Part shown: positions 25,801 through 37,800 of the stretch, piece by piece
Layout: each line of letters begins with the position of its first letter
How positions within the stretch are numbered: the stretch's first letter is position 1
Origin: Ischnura elegans
Taxonomy: Eukaryota > Arthropoda > Insecta > Odonata > Coenagrionidae
NCBI RefSeq assembly: GCF_921293095.1
Contig: NC_060247.1
Span: 48,209,111-48,273,110 of the forward strand
DNA: 64,000 nucleotides
Direction of reading: 5' to 3'
Position numbers and translations under genes: made by a program
The notes under the pieces: model-generated
The model's database searches: none
What the model was told of the DNA's origin: nothing
Seen by the model: the letters and a program-made list of their open reading frames with translations, nothing else

Positions 25801-28800
25801 TTCTCAACTTTGATGTATCTTGTGTTTACGATGGGCATTCCTTTGAATTTGAAGGCCTTGACTGATGAAATTACTCCATATATGTGGCTCAAAAGGAAGC
25901 ATTTCATGTTTAGAAAATTTTGTCTTATATTTAAAGTATTCTAAGGCAGCACATGCAGGACTGCCCAAATGCAGTTCCACTTCCCATCATGAGGGTGTTC
26001 AGATTATCCAGGTACAGCGAAGGTCTTTGTATCATTGGCATAGCCCTCTTTCTCAATCACAATTTGCCTCCTCTCTCAATTCTTATTCAGCTGTTCTTTG
26101 AAGTAAACAAATGAATACTCAATTTCTGAGTTTTTAGACCCATACAGCAAGCTCCCTATAATCTGAGCTAATGATGGGGAGAGGCTGCACAAATAATCGA
26201 AAAAATGGATCCAAGCATATGCTTTCATTTATTATACTTAATGTTCATGATTAATGTATTTCAAACAGTATACATATTTTTAATAATGCACATCATCTGC
26301 TATTTTAGATTACTTCAAGGACTCGTTGAAAGCTTTTTTCATGTGACAGCGGATTTTTTAGTAGCGACAACGAGTGTCTTTGTAATCATATTCCTACTGC
26401 TCTAAGTACGTTACTGATTAAAACGCTGAATTCTTTATGCTGTCACATCGCGTCATCCTCAAATTTCCCATCAAATGAGGTGGCAATAGCCATCAGTACA
26501 CGGCCATAATTGGCTCCATGAACTACACAAAGCTGAAAAGAATACTTCAAGATATGATTCATTGCTGACTCCATGAAAAGCTATGAGCAGACACATTCAG
26601 GGCCGGTTTTATAATGTCTGGTTAAACTGGAGTTTAAGCTAAGCGTCGGTTAAGTCCCAGAATTCTGTTTTATAATCGATGGTTAAGCCAAATCTGAGCG
26701 TTAAAGTGGTAGTCAAGCTAAACCATGGATTTCCCTCGGGTAAAAAGTTAATGTGAAGTTTAAATTGTTGAAAATGGCGGATGTTTTGAAATGCTGAAGA
26801 ACCCTACGATAATATACGGAAGAAATAATCGACCAAGCGCAGCATCCTCCGTTTTTATCCGTATCTACGATATCAGCAATCAATTTCCAATATTTTTAGC
26901 ACCACAATAGCAATGTAATAAGTGAAATATTTCCATAAGACCGGTGATATATCCGGAACGGACCACTATTCTACGGTATTCGCTACGAAATCCTTACAAA
27001 CATCTCAAGTTTGATAATAATCACCATCCAATAAATAATATTGTCTATTCTATGGACTGCAGTCGGAGATCGTGTGATAAACCCCTGAAAATGTTGAAGT
27101 TATGCAATATTTGTGCCGGCGTAGGAGTTCGTTATGATTTGTGCCAGCCAAGTGAGTTGATGAAAAATACTAGAATTACATATCGGAGGGAAGGAAGGAG
27201 GTGTAACAGGAGTGTAGGTATAGAAATCTGTTATTACCTGGTTTTGCTGACTTCATCAACGATTTCAAAATGTGTCGGTGTTTACAAAGACAGTTTGAAT
27301 TAGAAGAACAGCCAAGTTTCGTATTTGGCAATCGAAAGAGAGAAAAAGATCGTATCTACTGATTGCATTCTGATTTACTAGCATGTGATGTCACTATAGA
27401 ATTCATAATTACTTCTGAGGATATATGTTATGAGGTGAAAGTATTTTCGTATTTCCTTTTCCAAAGGATGTTTGTCAAAGTACTACTATAAAAATTGTAG
27501 GTAAGTCCATTAACAATATTTGGTGTACGGCTTGGTATTTCTTGGAGATAAATATATAGGAATAAGTGAGGCAAGTGAAATATTGCGTGAAAAAGAAAGT
27601 ATTTAGCACGTTTCGTACGTAATGTATACAAGATACTGTTTGAGTTTTCTTTGGAAGCTGAGAAAGGCAAATTGATACAACCAATACAGCTCGTGTGGGT
27701 AAAAAAGTAAGAACGACTGATTTGCTCATAAGATGGTATGATATATCAATGAATTTGTGAGGCAAATGAGCCTTTGGAGTGTGGAAGTTTACTAATTATT
27801 GTACGTTTTGTGACTAAAGTAATGACCTCTTATCCTTTTGATTGAAAAAGATTTGGAAAGGCACCTTAAGCAAGAAAAGTCTTCTCTTCTCTGAGCGTTC
27901 TAATGTGTAGCCTTCAACGGAAAAAATTGCGACTTTATTGCCTAAGTGCTGTTCGTAGCCAAACACAGGTTATGTACTATTAAAACCTCCTAGCAAATTA
28001 TCTACCATCGAAAGTAGCTGCAGAGCTATAGAATCAGTGGTGCATCTGCCATCAAAAGTAGCTTCAGAGCCATAGAATCAGTGGTGCCCATCTAGATATC
28101 TCATGTTAAAATATAAGAGTGCCAATTTGGTTACCAATACTTATCTTATTTCAGGCTTGAATGTTTTAATATGGTGAAAATAAACAATTCGATACTTATC
28201 CTGAAAAAGTTTAATTTTATTCCATACATTTGAGCCTTAATTCAAGAGAATTTTGACCCTTGTACCTGAAGACTCATGGAAAATATGGAATATATGATAT
28301 CAAAGCCAGATCAATCAAATAAATATTATTTTAAGGTTCTTAAGCATTGTCTGCTAAGGGAATGTTTGAAACAATCAGAGTCAGTTGTATTTCTTACAAT
28401 ATTGAGCCAGCTGGGCTACTCTTGCTTGCTATTGGGGAAAGCTGTTGTCTGTGTACATATGTATTTGCTCATGAGGATGAATTTACAGGAAATGACTGCA
28501 TTCACCACCATTCCATTCATTATTTTCTATGCTTATCAGTGACCACTGAAATTTTTTCATCGATAAGCTCTTTCAAAGTACCTTGTATGATATTGAGCAA
28601 GATATGGTGGAAGTTCTTCATATTAGTAAAATAAAACATTGCAGTATTTCCACTGATTTTTATTATAATAAAATCAGTGGAAGTATTGCAATGTCTAATT
28701 TTACTAATGACTCTATCAAAGTCTTAAGTGGGATCCTTGGTATGGTTTCTTCCTAAAATATTAACCCTTACTACTACTTGTCGACGTTTAATTAACTAAT

Positions 28801-31800
28801 ATGTTTAATAAGTCTTCAAAGGATAAGTGAAGACATATTCCTATAACAGCCAATTTACATCACATATCTGGTACACTCGTTAGTTTCTTGGGATTTCAAT
28901 CCCATACGTAGCTTTTATTAATTTTTTCATGCTCCATCCATTGAACTGTCACTAATGAGTACATACGTTCAAAAAATCGATTAGGTATAACATCATCAAC
29001 ACTTATAATCATGCATGACTTGATATCTCATTCCATTCCTTACTGTTATAAGTGATTTACTCATTAAGGTTGACATATTTCTTAGTAACATACATGGTTA
29101 TTCCATTTATTCCAGAACCATTGTCTCCCTGCCCTTGCTTGTTACTCAAAATCCTTACCTTAATCCCTGTTGTCGGCATTTCAAGCTTGATGAACACTTC
29201 ACATTCATCTCCTGCATTAATTCCCTTGCCTCATTTATCTCGTCTAGCACTTCCTACTTCCTTTTCCTCTGTCAATCTTATCTATACATTCCTGTATCTA
29301 TACATTCTTATCCTCCCTCTGGGTCAAAAATACCAGTTCCATAGCAAACCTTACTCCATATATCTTAACCAGACTTCTATTTGCACTTTGGTCCTGTGAT
29401 TTTCCCATTAATTCTCCTCTTTTTATTTATTCCAAGGATTATCTCTGTCTCGCTGCGATCTGCATCACTAAAGATATATTTTAACATGCATAGCTGCAAC
29501 GTATGTAATGAGAAACAGTCTATGTTCATGTCACATAGGCAAATTTTCTTAATAGATTTATGGAAGTGGAGTGGATGTAAGGGAAATTGCTTCTATGATC
29601 ACTTCATAAATAGAACATGGTACGGTAAAATTCTGTGAGGAAGTCATACTATTGCATTTATGATAGTGGAAGCACATACATTAATTATAAGTGAGTGATG
29701 TCAGTGTGGTGCATTCAGAGATGACTTGGTACAGCAATCAAAAGGATTACCCCAGAAGTAGGTAGTAAAAAAAATTACTTACTGTGACTACATGTAACAA
29801 CATAATTCTATTGAAAACTCATATCCCAAAAGACAGTTGCAATGAAGGAGTCATCATGATGGAGTCCTTATGCTTTGCATTTGATACAAATAAATTCTTT
29901 AAATGCTGTATAAATAACTGTATCTTTGTACCGTGACGGATCCATGGAGGGGGGGGGGGGGGGCTAAGGAGGGTAGCCAATTTACTCCCCTTGGGTATCC
30001 ACTTTACACTAGATAGAATGGTGGTTTATTTCCGACTCCCACTACAGCTGGAATTTTAACCTCACCTAGCCCACCCGCTTGTCCCTATCCTGGATCCACT
30101 ACTGTCTTTGTATAATTTAGTAATCTGCTAAATATTTAAAACATGTTCAATGAAAGCTTCATATTTTGTGGGCTGAGAATAAAAGAAAATATCTATCACA
30201 TATATAGTATAGTATTCATAAACACCACTGAGAGTTGAAAATTAATGCTTTCATTCCGATTAGATATGTTTTTTGACAGATTTTTTATAAATTGAACCCA
30301 GAAACTTTAATATCTTTGCACCCCATCTCTTTCCCTTGAATCTTAAATACAACACAAGCCTTTGCTGTTGATTAGATATGAAGTTAGTTATGTTAGCACT
30401 TAAAACTTATTCTTACACAAGGTTTGCAAAAATAGTATTAACATAAAGAATAGATCCCCCATCCCAAGCTATGAGCCAAAAAGAGTTGCAATATTTGTTA
30501 CAGATGCATATTTCTATAACAACATGCAGCCTACTTGTAAAGTATGAAAGGTTTGCTGCAAACTGTACATTTATTTAATAATTGGATAGCAGGAGCCCTT
30601 GAAGTAACTGTGGTAGGGTTATGCATAAGTTATTCAAACTTTATTCATTCTTCTCTAATTATAATTTTTGACTGTGAAGCTATGTTCATAATCAGTGATT
30701 TCTGAACATCCATTCAATTTAAAATGGCAATGAATAAATTCTCCTTGGCATTACCATAAAGACTCACAGTCATCCCTATTACAATATCAACTACACTATT
30801 GACAGCCAGTATCAAAATATGTTTCACTTTATACTTCAATGGTAAGGGCTACTTGGTGTCATGCAATAGATTTTGGTATCTCTAATGAAGAAATTTAAAC
30901 TTAGTTCTGTCCCTTATTGAAAATTTATTTGCCAGAGATTATGGATTTCATGAAACATATTGCTTCTTAACAGTATATGTATATATATAATCATAAAAAA
31001 GATGAGATAATTTAAAGTTATGAAATATCTGCTGCTAGCTGACAATTATATGGCTCAATTCTTTTCGTGTCTGTAACACGAGTGGCACATGGCTGAATAT
31101 ACCTCCTCATTGTGAAAATTTTAATATAACTGAAAATGCTCTATAAAAACACAAAAATCATCAAAGGAATTACCATGAATTGATCATAAAAATGACATCA
31201 TTGTGACAGAAGCCTCGTTATCGTTTTAATGAACACTGATGAATTTTTCTATTAGACGGTGGTTGGTTATAAATTCTGTTATTTAAATTATGGCCATGGT
31301 GAGTACTTTGAAAACGGGAAAGGCTTTGATTATTCACAACTTGCAGGCTGTTCCTAATTCCGTAGGGAACGCAGAGATGATAATAAATTAGCGTAACGGC
31401 CATACTAACGCTAAGAAGATATATCTTACTGCAAAAGTATGATTAAAATTTATCGTCATTATGATTAAATTGTAGCCTCAAAATGTTCCTAAAATCGCTC
31501 TGGTGGCGTACTCAATAGAAAACCATTTCAATTGGTTTCACAATACAAATGAGAATCTTCGTTCTCGAATAATAAGCACAAACAAGGTTAATCTACCACT
31601 ATTTCTTGCAAAGGGACTCCACCTTGATTCAATCCATTAACAAATAGTAATTCATTATCTGCGAGTAATTTATGGTTTACACAATTAACACTTGTACATG
31701 CCAAATATTCACAGATCGAGGCGAGTATTTTTATTTTAACGACACACTGATGATTGACCATAAGATCGTCAACGATTAAAACCGAAAATATTGGCGTCAT

Positions 31801-34800
31801 CTTCGTTTTCAAAGCTAACCATCACTTCAAAACAAACGTAAACAATTCTTTCACCACTCTCCAACTCGATTTTTTTCAATTTTGACTTTCGTCTGTTTCA
31901 CTTTTCGCGATCAATTGTTGGTATGAGAATTACAGTAGCTGCGCTTTCCTCTCGTTAAAGTTCCCATCAGCCAACCGGCGGTAGGATTTGCTTTATAAAA
32001 CACAACCTCTCGTTAAACTCCACGTTACCGTAATCTCCACGTCAACTTAACGTGAGGTTTAACCAGACATTATAAAACCGGCCCTCAGAGTGTAACTCCT
32101 CAGTTACTGCTCTAGTGCTCTGATAGCAACTCCTTGCATCCGAGTGGAGTGGCATGTATTGAATCAGATGTTGTCATCATTCTGCACCCACTTTTTTATG
32201 AATATTCAGTTCTTAAATTCCCTATCCTTAGGTGATGTCATTTCTGGAAGATTTTAGTTTACCTGGTATAGCCCAAAGTAGATTGGTATTTGGACTGTTT
32301 TCAATGTACCTGAGAGAGTGGTGAAATTCCTTTTCCCTGATTTCATATTTCTTTTTGAATTTATTTGGTATTTCTATAAGTGCAATTAAATTTATATTTT
32401 ATTTGTACTTGATAGGCAACCATCATTGGTAGAGGTCCGTGAATTTCGCGAGACGCGATATCGCGAAATAACACGAAATAACGCAAAATCGGTTATTTAA
32501 AACGAAATTTCGCGTTATTTGCGATTTTAGGTGGATTAGCGAAAAAATCATATGTAATGAGTCGTAATCTATTAAAACATAAGCCTTCATTGTTTAACGC
32601 TGCCGACGTTCATTTGCTCTATCTCATTACGATTCCAGGGTCAATAGGCTCGTTTAGTCTCGCGCATAGCTCATCCACGTAATATCGCGCACAGTGGTGA
32701 TTTATCCGCCAGAATTTGCCGTTAAATTTATCACTGCTTCTTTCTTACCTGAAGAATTAAATATTATGAATTAAAAATGCGCGGATAGAAATTTAGCGCG
32801 GCTGCGGAGGAGCGGAAATACAAGCTCACACGCCCGATACGCGTCAATGCCGAGCAGTAATTCCGGCGACTCACCGCGGCGCATTAGACTGCGTTATTGG
32901 ATAACTTTTGCAGGAATACCTTGAGTATGGGTCTAATGTAACAATTTCGTTGACTTAAACACGGCCGCTGGCTGGGACCGGGCCGCCGTTCACGGCACGG
33001 CCCACAGCGTGGCAGAGTCGTCTCGTCTGAAAGCGGCCTGAATTTCACGGTGTGGTGACGTGAGCGGCGGCCGGCGAAAAGTCGTTTCGTCAGAAAGCGG
33101 CCTCAATGTAGCACTGCCTGTATTTCGCGCCGTACACGGCGCACCGCCGGGCCGGATTGAAATGGGCGCCGTGGTGACCATGGTGGCCGTCAACGGCACC
33201 GTGCGTCAACTGAGCGATTCGATTCGTTTTAAGACATCCATAGACACGTAAGGTTATTTGAAAGCACGAAGCGCTAGCAGTTGGGAGAAGGGAAGGAAGG
33301 AACAGAAAGGATAGGAGGAGAGGGGATTCTCCTTATTTGCAGACGGATCGTCGAATATTCAGCTCTCCACTGAGCTACAATGCAAAAAAATAATTTCGAC
33401 ATTGGCCAAATCTAATACCTAATTCTTCAGGTGAGAAAGCGTCTCATTCTAGATGCTTCAGGATCGATAAATGGGAAATAATTTTTCAAGTTTCTTTGAA
33501 TCCGATTGTTTTGTTATGTGCGCTTCTTTCTCTGCCTTTCCTGACTGATAGGCAACAGCTGTAATCAAAACTAAGCGACTTTGTTGTATCTAGCTGCTGT
33601 CCCACCTTCCCTCAACACCTGGGTGAGGGGTATCGAAAGGGAACCCACGACATGAAACATTTCAGACAATTTGTAAGTTATACAGTACTGCAGCTACCCA
33701 GCACTCAGTTTGAAAACACCACCGTGACAGGTTGTGTTTTGGGGTTAGACTGTTTTTTTTTATCGTAGTTCCAGCTTTCAATATTGAACAAAGGATAGGA
33801 ATTTTAAAATGCCAAAAGGTAGTGATACTCTTCACACCAGGGTAAGTGAATTTAGTTGAGAAGGATGTTATGTGAAAGACAGAGTATAACTGTGCAAAGT
33901 TTGCGATAAAAGATTTTAATTCAAAAGATGTGACACTTTGTTAAAGCACATCAGTAGCGATACACATAAACGTGCGAAAGAGAGGGGATCCACAAAACGA
34001 CAGCTATCATTTGAACACACAGTCACTCACTCAAAGAAAGGAAAGGAGGAGCTTGTTGCTGCTACTACAGAAGCATTTTTAAAGGCTTTATTTAGTGTAG
34101 AGAAACTTGACAATGCAAAAATCCCGGAATGGCTCTCGAAGTACATATACACATATAAGGTAGTGGGGATTTTGCCGTTTGCTGATCGTATTAGCCAAGA
34201 CTACATACTTGAACCATTCATATACCTTGAACCAATATAAATTGAACCACTTCTTTCATGTTGTTTTATCAGAAATTTTGTACTATCGAAATTGTGTTAA
34301 ATGTTAAGTAAAATGCTTAATAAAAGTATAGGTGTAAATGAAACAAGTACCATAAAATAATAAAACGCCTATAAATGTGGAAAAATTGTTGCATTATAAT
34401 AACACCGCCAAGATTTTCTATAACACCGAAATAACATGGTTTTAAAACGAATTTTAGCAAAAAATAAAACCACTTTCACGGACCTCTAATCATTGGGCAG
34501 TATTCCGTGGCCTTGTATTTAAATGTGTTTTTTTTCTTCCAGTTCTACTGAAGAATTTCTCCTCTCTGCGGGAAATCGTCTTAGCAGGGGCCAGCTGAGA
34601 ACTTGTTTACGTGACCCAAAAGCTCTTCACAATGAATTTTGGGAAGTGCCCTCAAACCATCCCGAGCATAGCGGAGTGGCTGGAAGTGGTACGAGGAACA
34701 GATACCGCTCTATCTTGCCCAATGAACGGTCGAGGGTTAAACTGAGTGAAAAGGACAATGATCCTCTCACTTCATATATAAATGCAAATTATGTTAGGGT

Positions 34801-37800
34801 AAGTAAATTGATTTCAAATTTTTAGATGAGATTGATCATTATTTTGTATAATATAAATATGCTTTATTGAAAGATGATTGTTGAATGTAATGGGCGATTT
34901 GTTTTGGCTTGAAAATGGTTTAATTTGAATAGTCTATGATAAAAAATGTGCTCCTTCCCTTGATATCTTCTATTACATTAAGTCCTCAACATACAAACAA
35001 GATGTAATCATTGTTCGTAAGTTGAAAAACTTTAGGAAGGCATTGGGAAGTGTAGTTATCCTGTTGAATGCAGCACTTCATAACAATTTTGCTTAAACTC
35101 ATGATCGTTTTAAACTGATCTAACTTTATATAAATAATAACCCAAAAAAAATCAATATGTTTTAATGCATCTTTGCACTATTTTTTCACCATGGTTGTGT
35201 TTGTCTGCAGTGTTTCTCACCAGTATTTCAGACATGTAAATTTTGTCTTTGAATTTTTAATTTTTCATGCACACAAGCCTCGGAACTGCTTTCACTCATA
35301 AATAATTAATCTAGTCATAACTTGATCCTTTCGCAATGTTAATATCACATACAGGAGGCCAAAAACCTGGGAGTAGATACTTTATTTATGATTTTATTAC
35401 CTTTGGCAATTTATTATGTAGTCTCTGGTCGGTAGAAAAAGTTGGAAGTAAATATAAAAAGCTTTTAGTAAATAAATATGGGCTTGTTTCACAAAATTGA
35501 AGATGTTCTGTACAGCCCTGGAAAACCGGTCTGCAGACTCTGATTTTGTCACCAATTGTTGGATAGAGCTAGAAATTTTCTGGTGCTGATTTGTTTTTAG
35601 GGATGGTTTGTGCTAAGATGAATGCACTAGGCATGTGGATCAGTTTTTGGAGGAAAGTATTTGATTAGTAGCAATAGGCCCTTAATACGTAATATAAAAC
35701 TGTTTTTCTCATTCTATTTTTGCAACCTTGAAATCATAAATGAGAAATTTCTTGTGGTAGTCCTGTGCATCCATCCTCTTTTGCGATGAAATAGATTTCA
35801 AAAACATTATCTGTGCAATGACTATGCTATAGTGTAATTACCTTAGCCCATAAAATTTTTTCTTCCTTGGCACTAGTGTGCTCCCCCCCACACGAAAAAA
35901 AGGGGCTTCCACCATTTTTCTCTCTGTTTACTTCCCCTGCATCTGCCTCTCTCCCTGTCCCTCTCCTACCTAACTTCACTGGCATTTTTTCATTCCCTTG
36001 TGAGGCCCTTTGGTGGATATGATAGCAAATAGTCCACAAATCTCGTGACCTTTGTAATTAAAATTGACTGAAAATGAAAGGAAGTCATTCACACATATTG
36101 TGAAGCCATTCTGCAAGATTCAATGGAACATTTAAAATGACTTTATGGTAAGTGCAAAGGAGAGGAAAAAGGATGAATAGGGAAAATTGACTGCCAATTT
36201 ATCTTAAAGTGATCCTCTTTCAAAATATTTCCACCCATTGAAATTTAAGTCTAAATTTTCAATAATGTGTGACTACTACACTCTTAAGTTCAGTGAGTAC
36301 TTCGCCTTCCTTTGTGAGTTTCAACGAAATCGGTGACCAAACACCCATCCGAAAAGCAGTGCAACATTAATTTACCCAATATTAGAAATTGCTACTAGAG
36401 AAAATAACTGGGAAGTGTGGGATAACGCCTCATGTGGCTTGGCAATTGACAAGTTTGGATTGATTTTTGTTGCTTTTGTGATTTGTTTACTTTTCTTCAA
36501 ATACTCATTTTCCATTTTTCTTTTTAGGGCTATGATGGCGAGGAAAAAGCATACATTGCCACTCAAGGCCCTCTTCCTCATACAGTGCAAGATTTTTGGG
36601 AGATGGTGCTGCAGGAGCATGTCCCTGCCATTGTTATGATCACCAAGTTGAAAGAAAAGGGCCGACCTAAATGTGAGAATTATCTTCCTGGTGAAGAGGG
36701 CGAAGGAGAGAAGGGATCCACAGTCACTCATGGAGATATAACAATTATTGTTCGGAATGTCTTCCTCAAGGCTGGCTACACTGTGAGGGAACTCACTCTC
36801 CAGGTTAGCTGCTGAGATTTGGTTTTTGTGTTGCCCTTCATAAAATTAGAGATAGGCCAGTGATTTGAAGGCTCGATCCAAAACTGGAATCAAGGGATTA
36901 CTAGTCTCTGTTCTATGAGTAGAGAGGCCCGGGATTCCAGGATTCATTTCTACTATGGATTCTGTTTTATGTTGAATGTGTGGATTAGAGATTCTAATGT
37001 ATATGGATAAGTGGAATCAAATTTTTGTGAACTGCTGTAATAGATTCAGTTTGATAATTTTTATACAGATAAAAATTGTATGTACAGACTCCGTGAAGCA
37101 TTTCCTTATGTTTTGTACAGAAGTTATCTGTTCCAATTAATCTGTTATCTGTTCTGTTTTTTTTTAATGATCACTTACTCACTTCTTCTAGATAATTCTG
37201 TGATAATAGTTTTTATCTTACATAAAATGATTTAAGAGGAAGCTTGTGATTAATAATTAAAATTATCTCCAGGGATGAATTTTTGCTACTGTTGCATAAT
37301 CAAAGAAAAATAGCTTGTCATTATAACGGATTCAAAATTTTTCCTCTCATTTTGAAGCCTTTGCTCAGCTCTCATATCATTCCTTGATATCATTGCACAT
37401 TCTTATTCGAATCAGTTAGGATAGAAAAGTTATTTTTGACTTCAATATTTCATTTCTTGCTTTATACTTATATTTCAGAGGGGAGAGGAGACCTATGAAA
37501 CATTGCATTTTTGGTACACGGGATGGCCCGACCATCGAACACCACCTAGTGCAAAGCCGCTGGTGGCTATGGCTCTCGAAGTTGAAACTGCTCGCCATAA
37601 TAGTGATGGAAGCCCAAAGGGACCAGTAGTGGTGCACTGTAGTGCTGGAATTGGACGCACAGGGTGTTTCATAGCTCTGTCAGTCGGAATGAGACAGCTA
37701 GTGGCTGATGGAAATGTTGACGTGCTTGGCACTGTATGTGCCATGCGATATGATAGGTATGTGTACCACTGAAATCAGGAGTTGTGTGTTCAGGTGTAAA

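Larger units (their letters stand above)
26600..32084. mobile_element. 5.5-kb DNA element with 29-bp TIRs and TCA duplication
   Basis: The left end at 26599-26627 and the right end at 32057-32085 are perfect inverted copies (29 bp, beginning AGGGCCGGTTTTATAATG). TCA flanks both sides (26597-26599 and 32085-32087), a 3-bp duplication. Sub-terminal variants of GTTTTATAA...GTTAA recur at about 26670 and 31990. The inside is AT-rich; the largest ORFs (26944-27303 plus, 31588-31812 minus) show no domain I can name. It holds a hairpin, a 44-bp tandem duplication and a nested hAT MITE. A 3-bp duplication suggests the PIF/Harbinger group, but its usual site is TAA/TTA. It lies in phosphatase intron 3. 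Confidence 0.75.

Noticed and set aside
29052-29399. 115-codon ORF inside the 5.5-kb element
   Set aside because: Low-complexity Leu/Ser/Pro composition from pyrimidine-rich sequence, with no domain.
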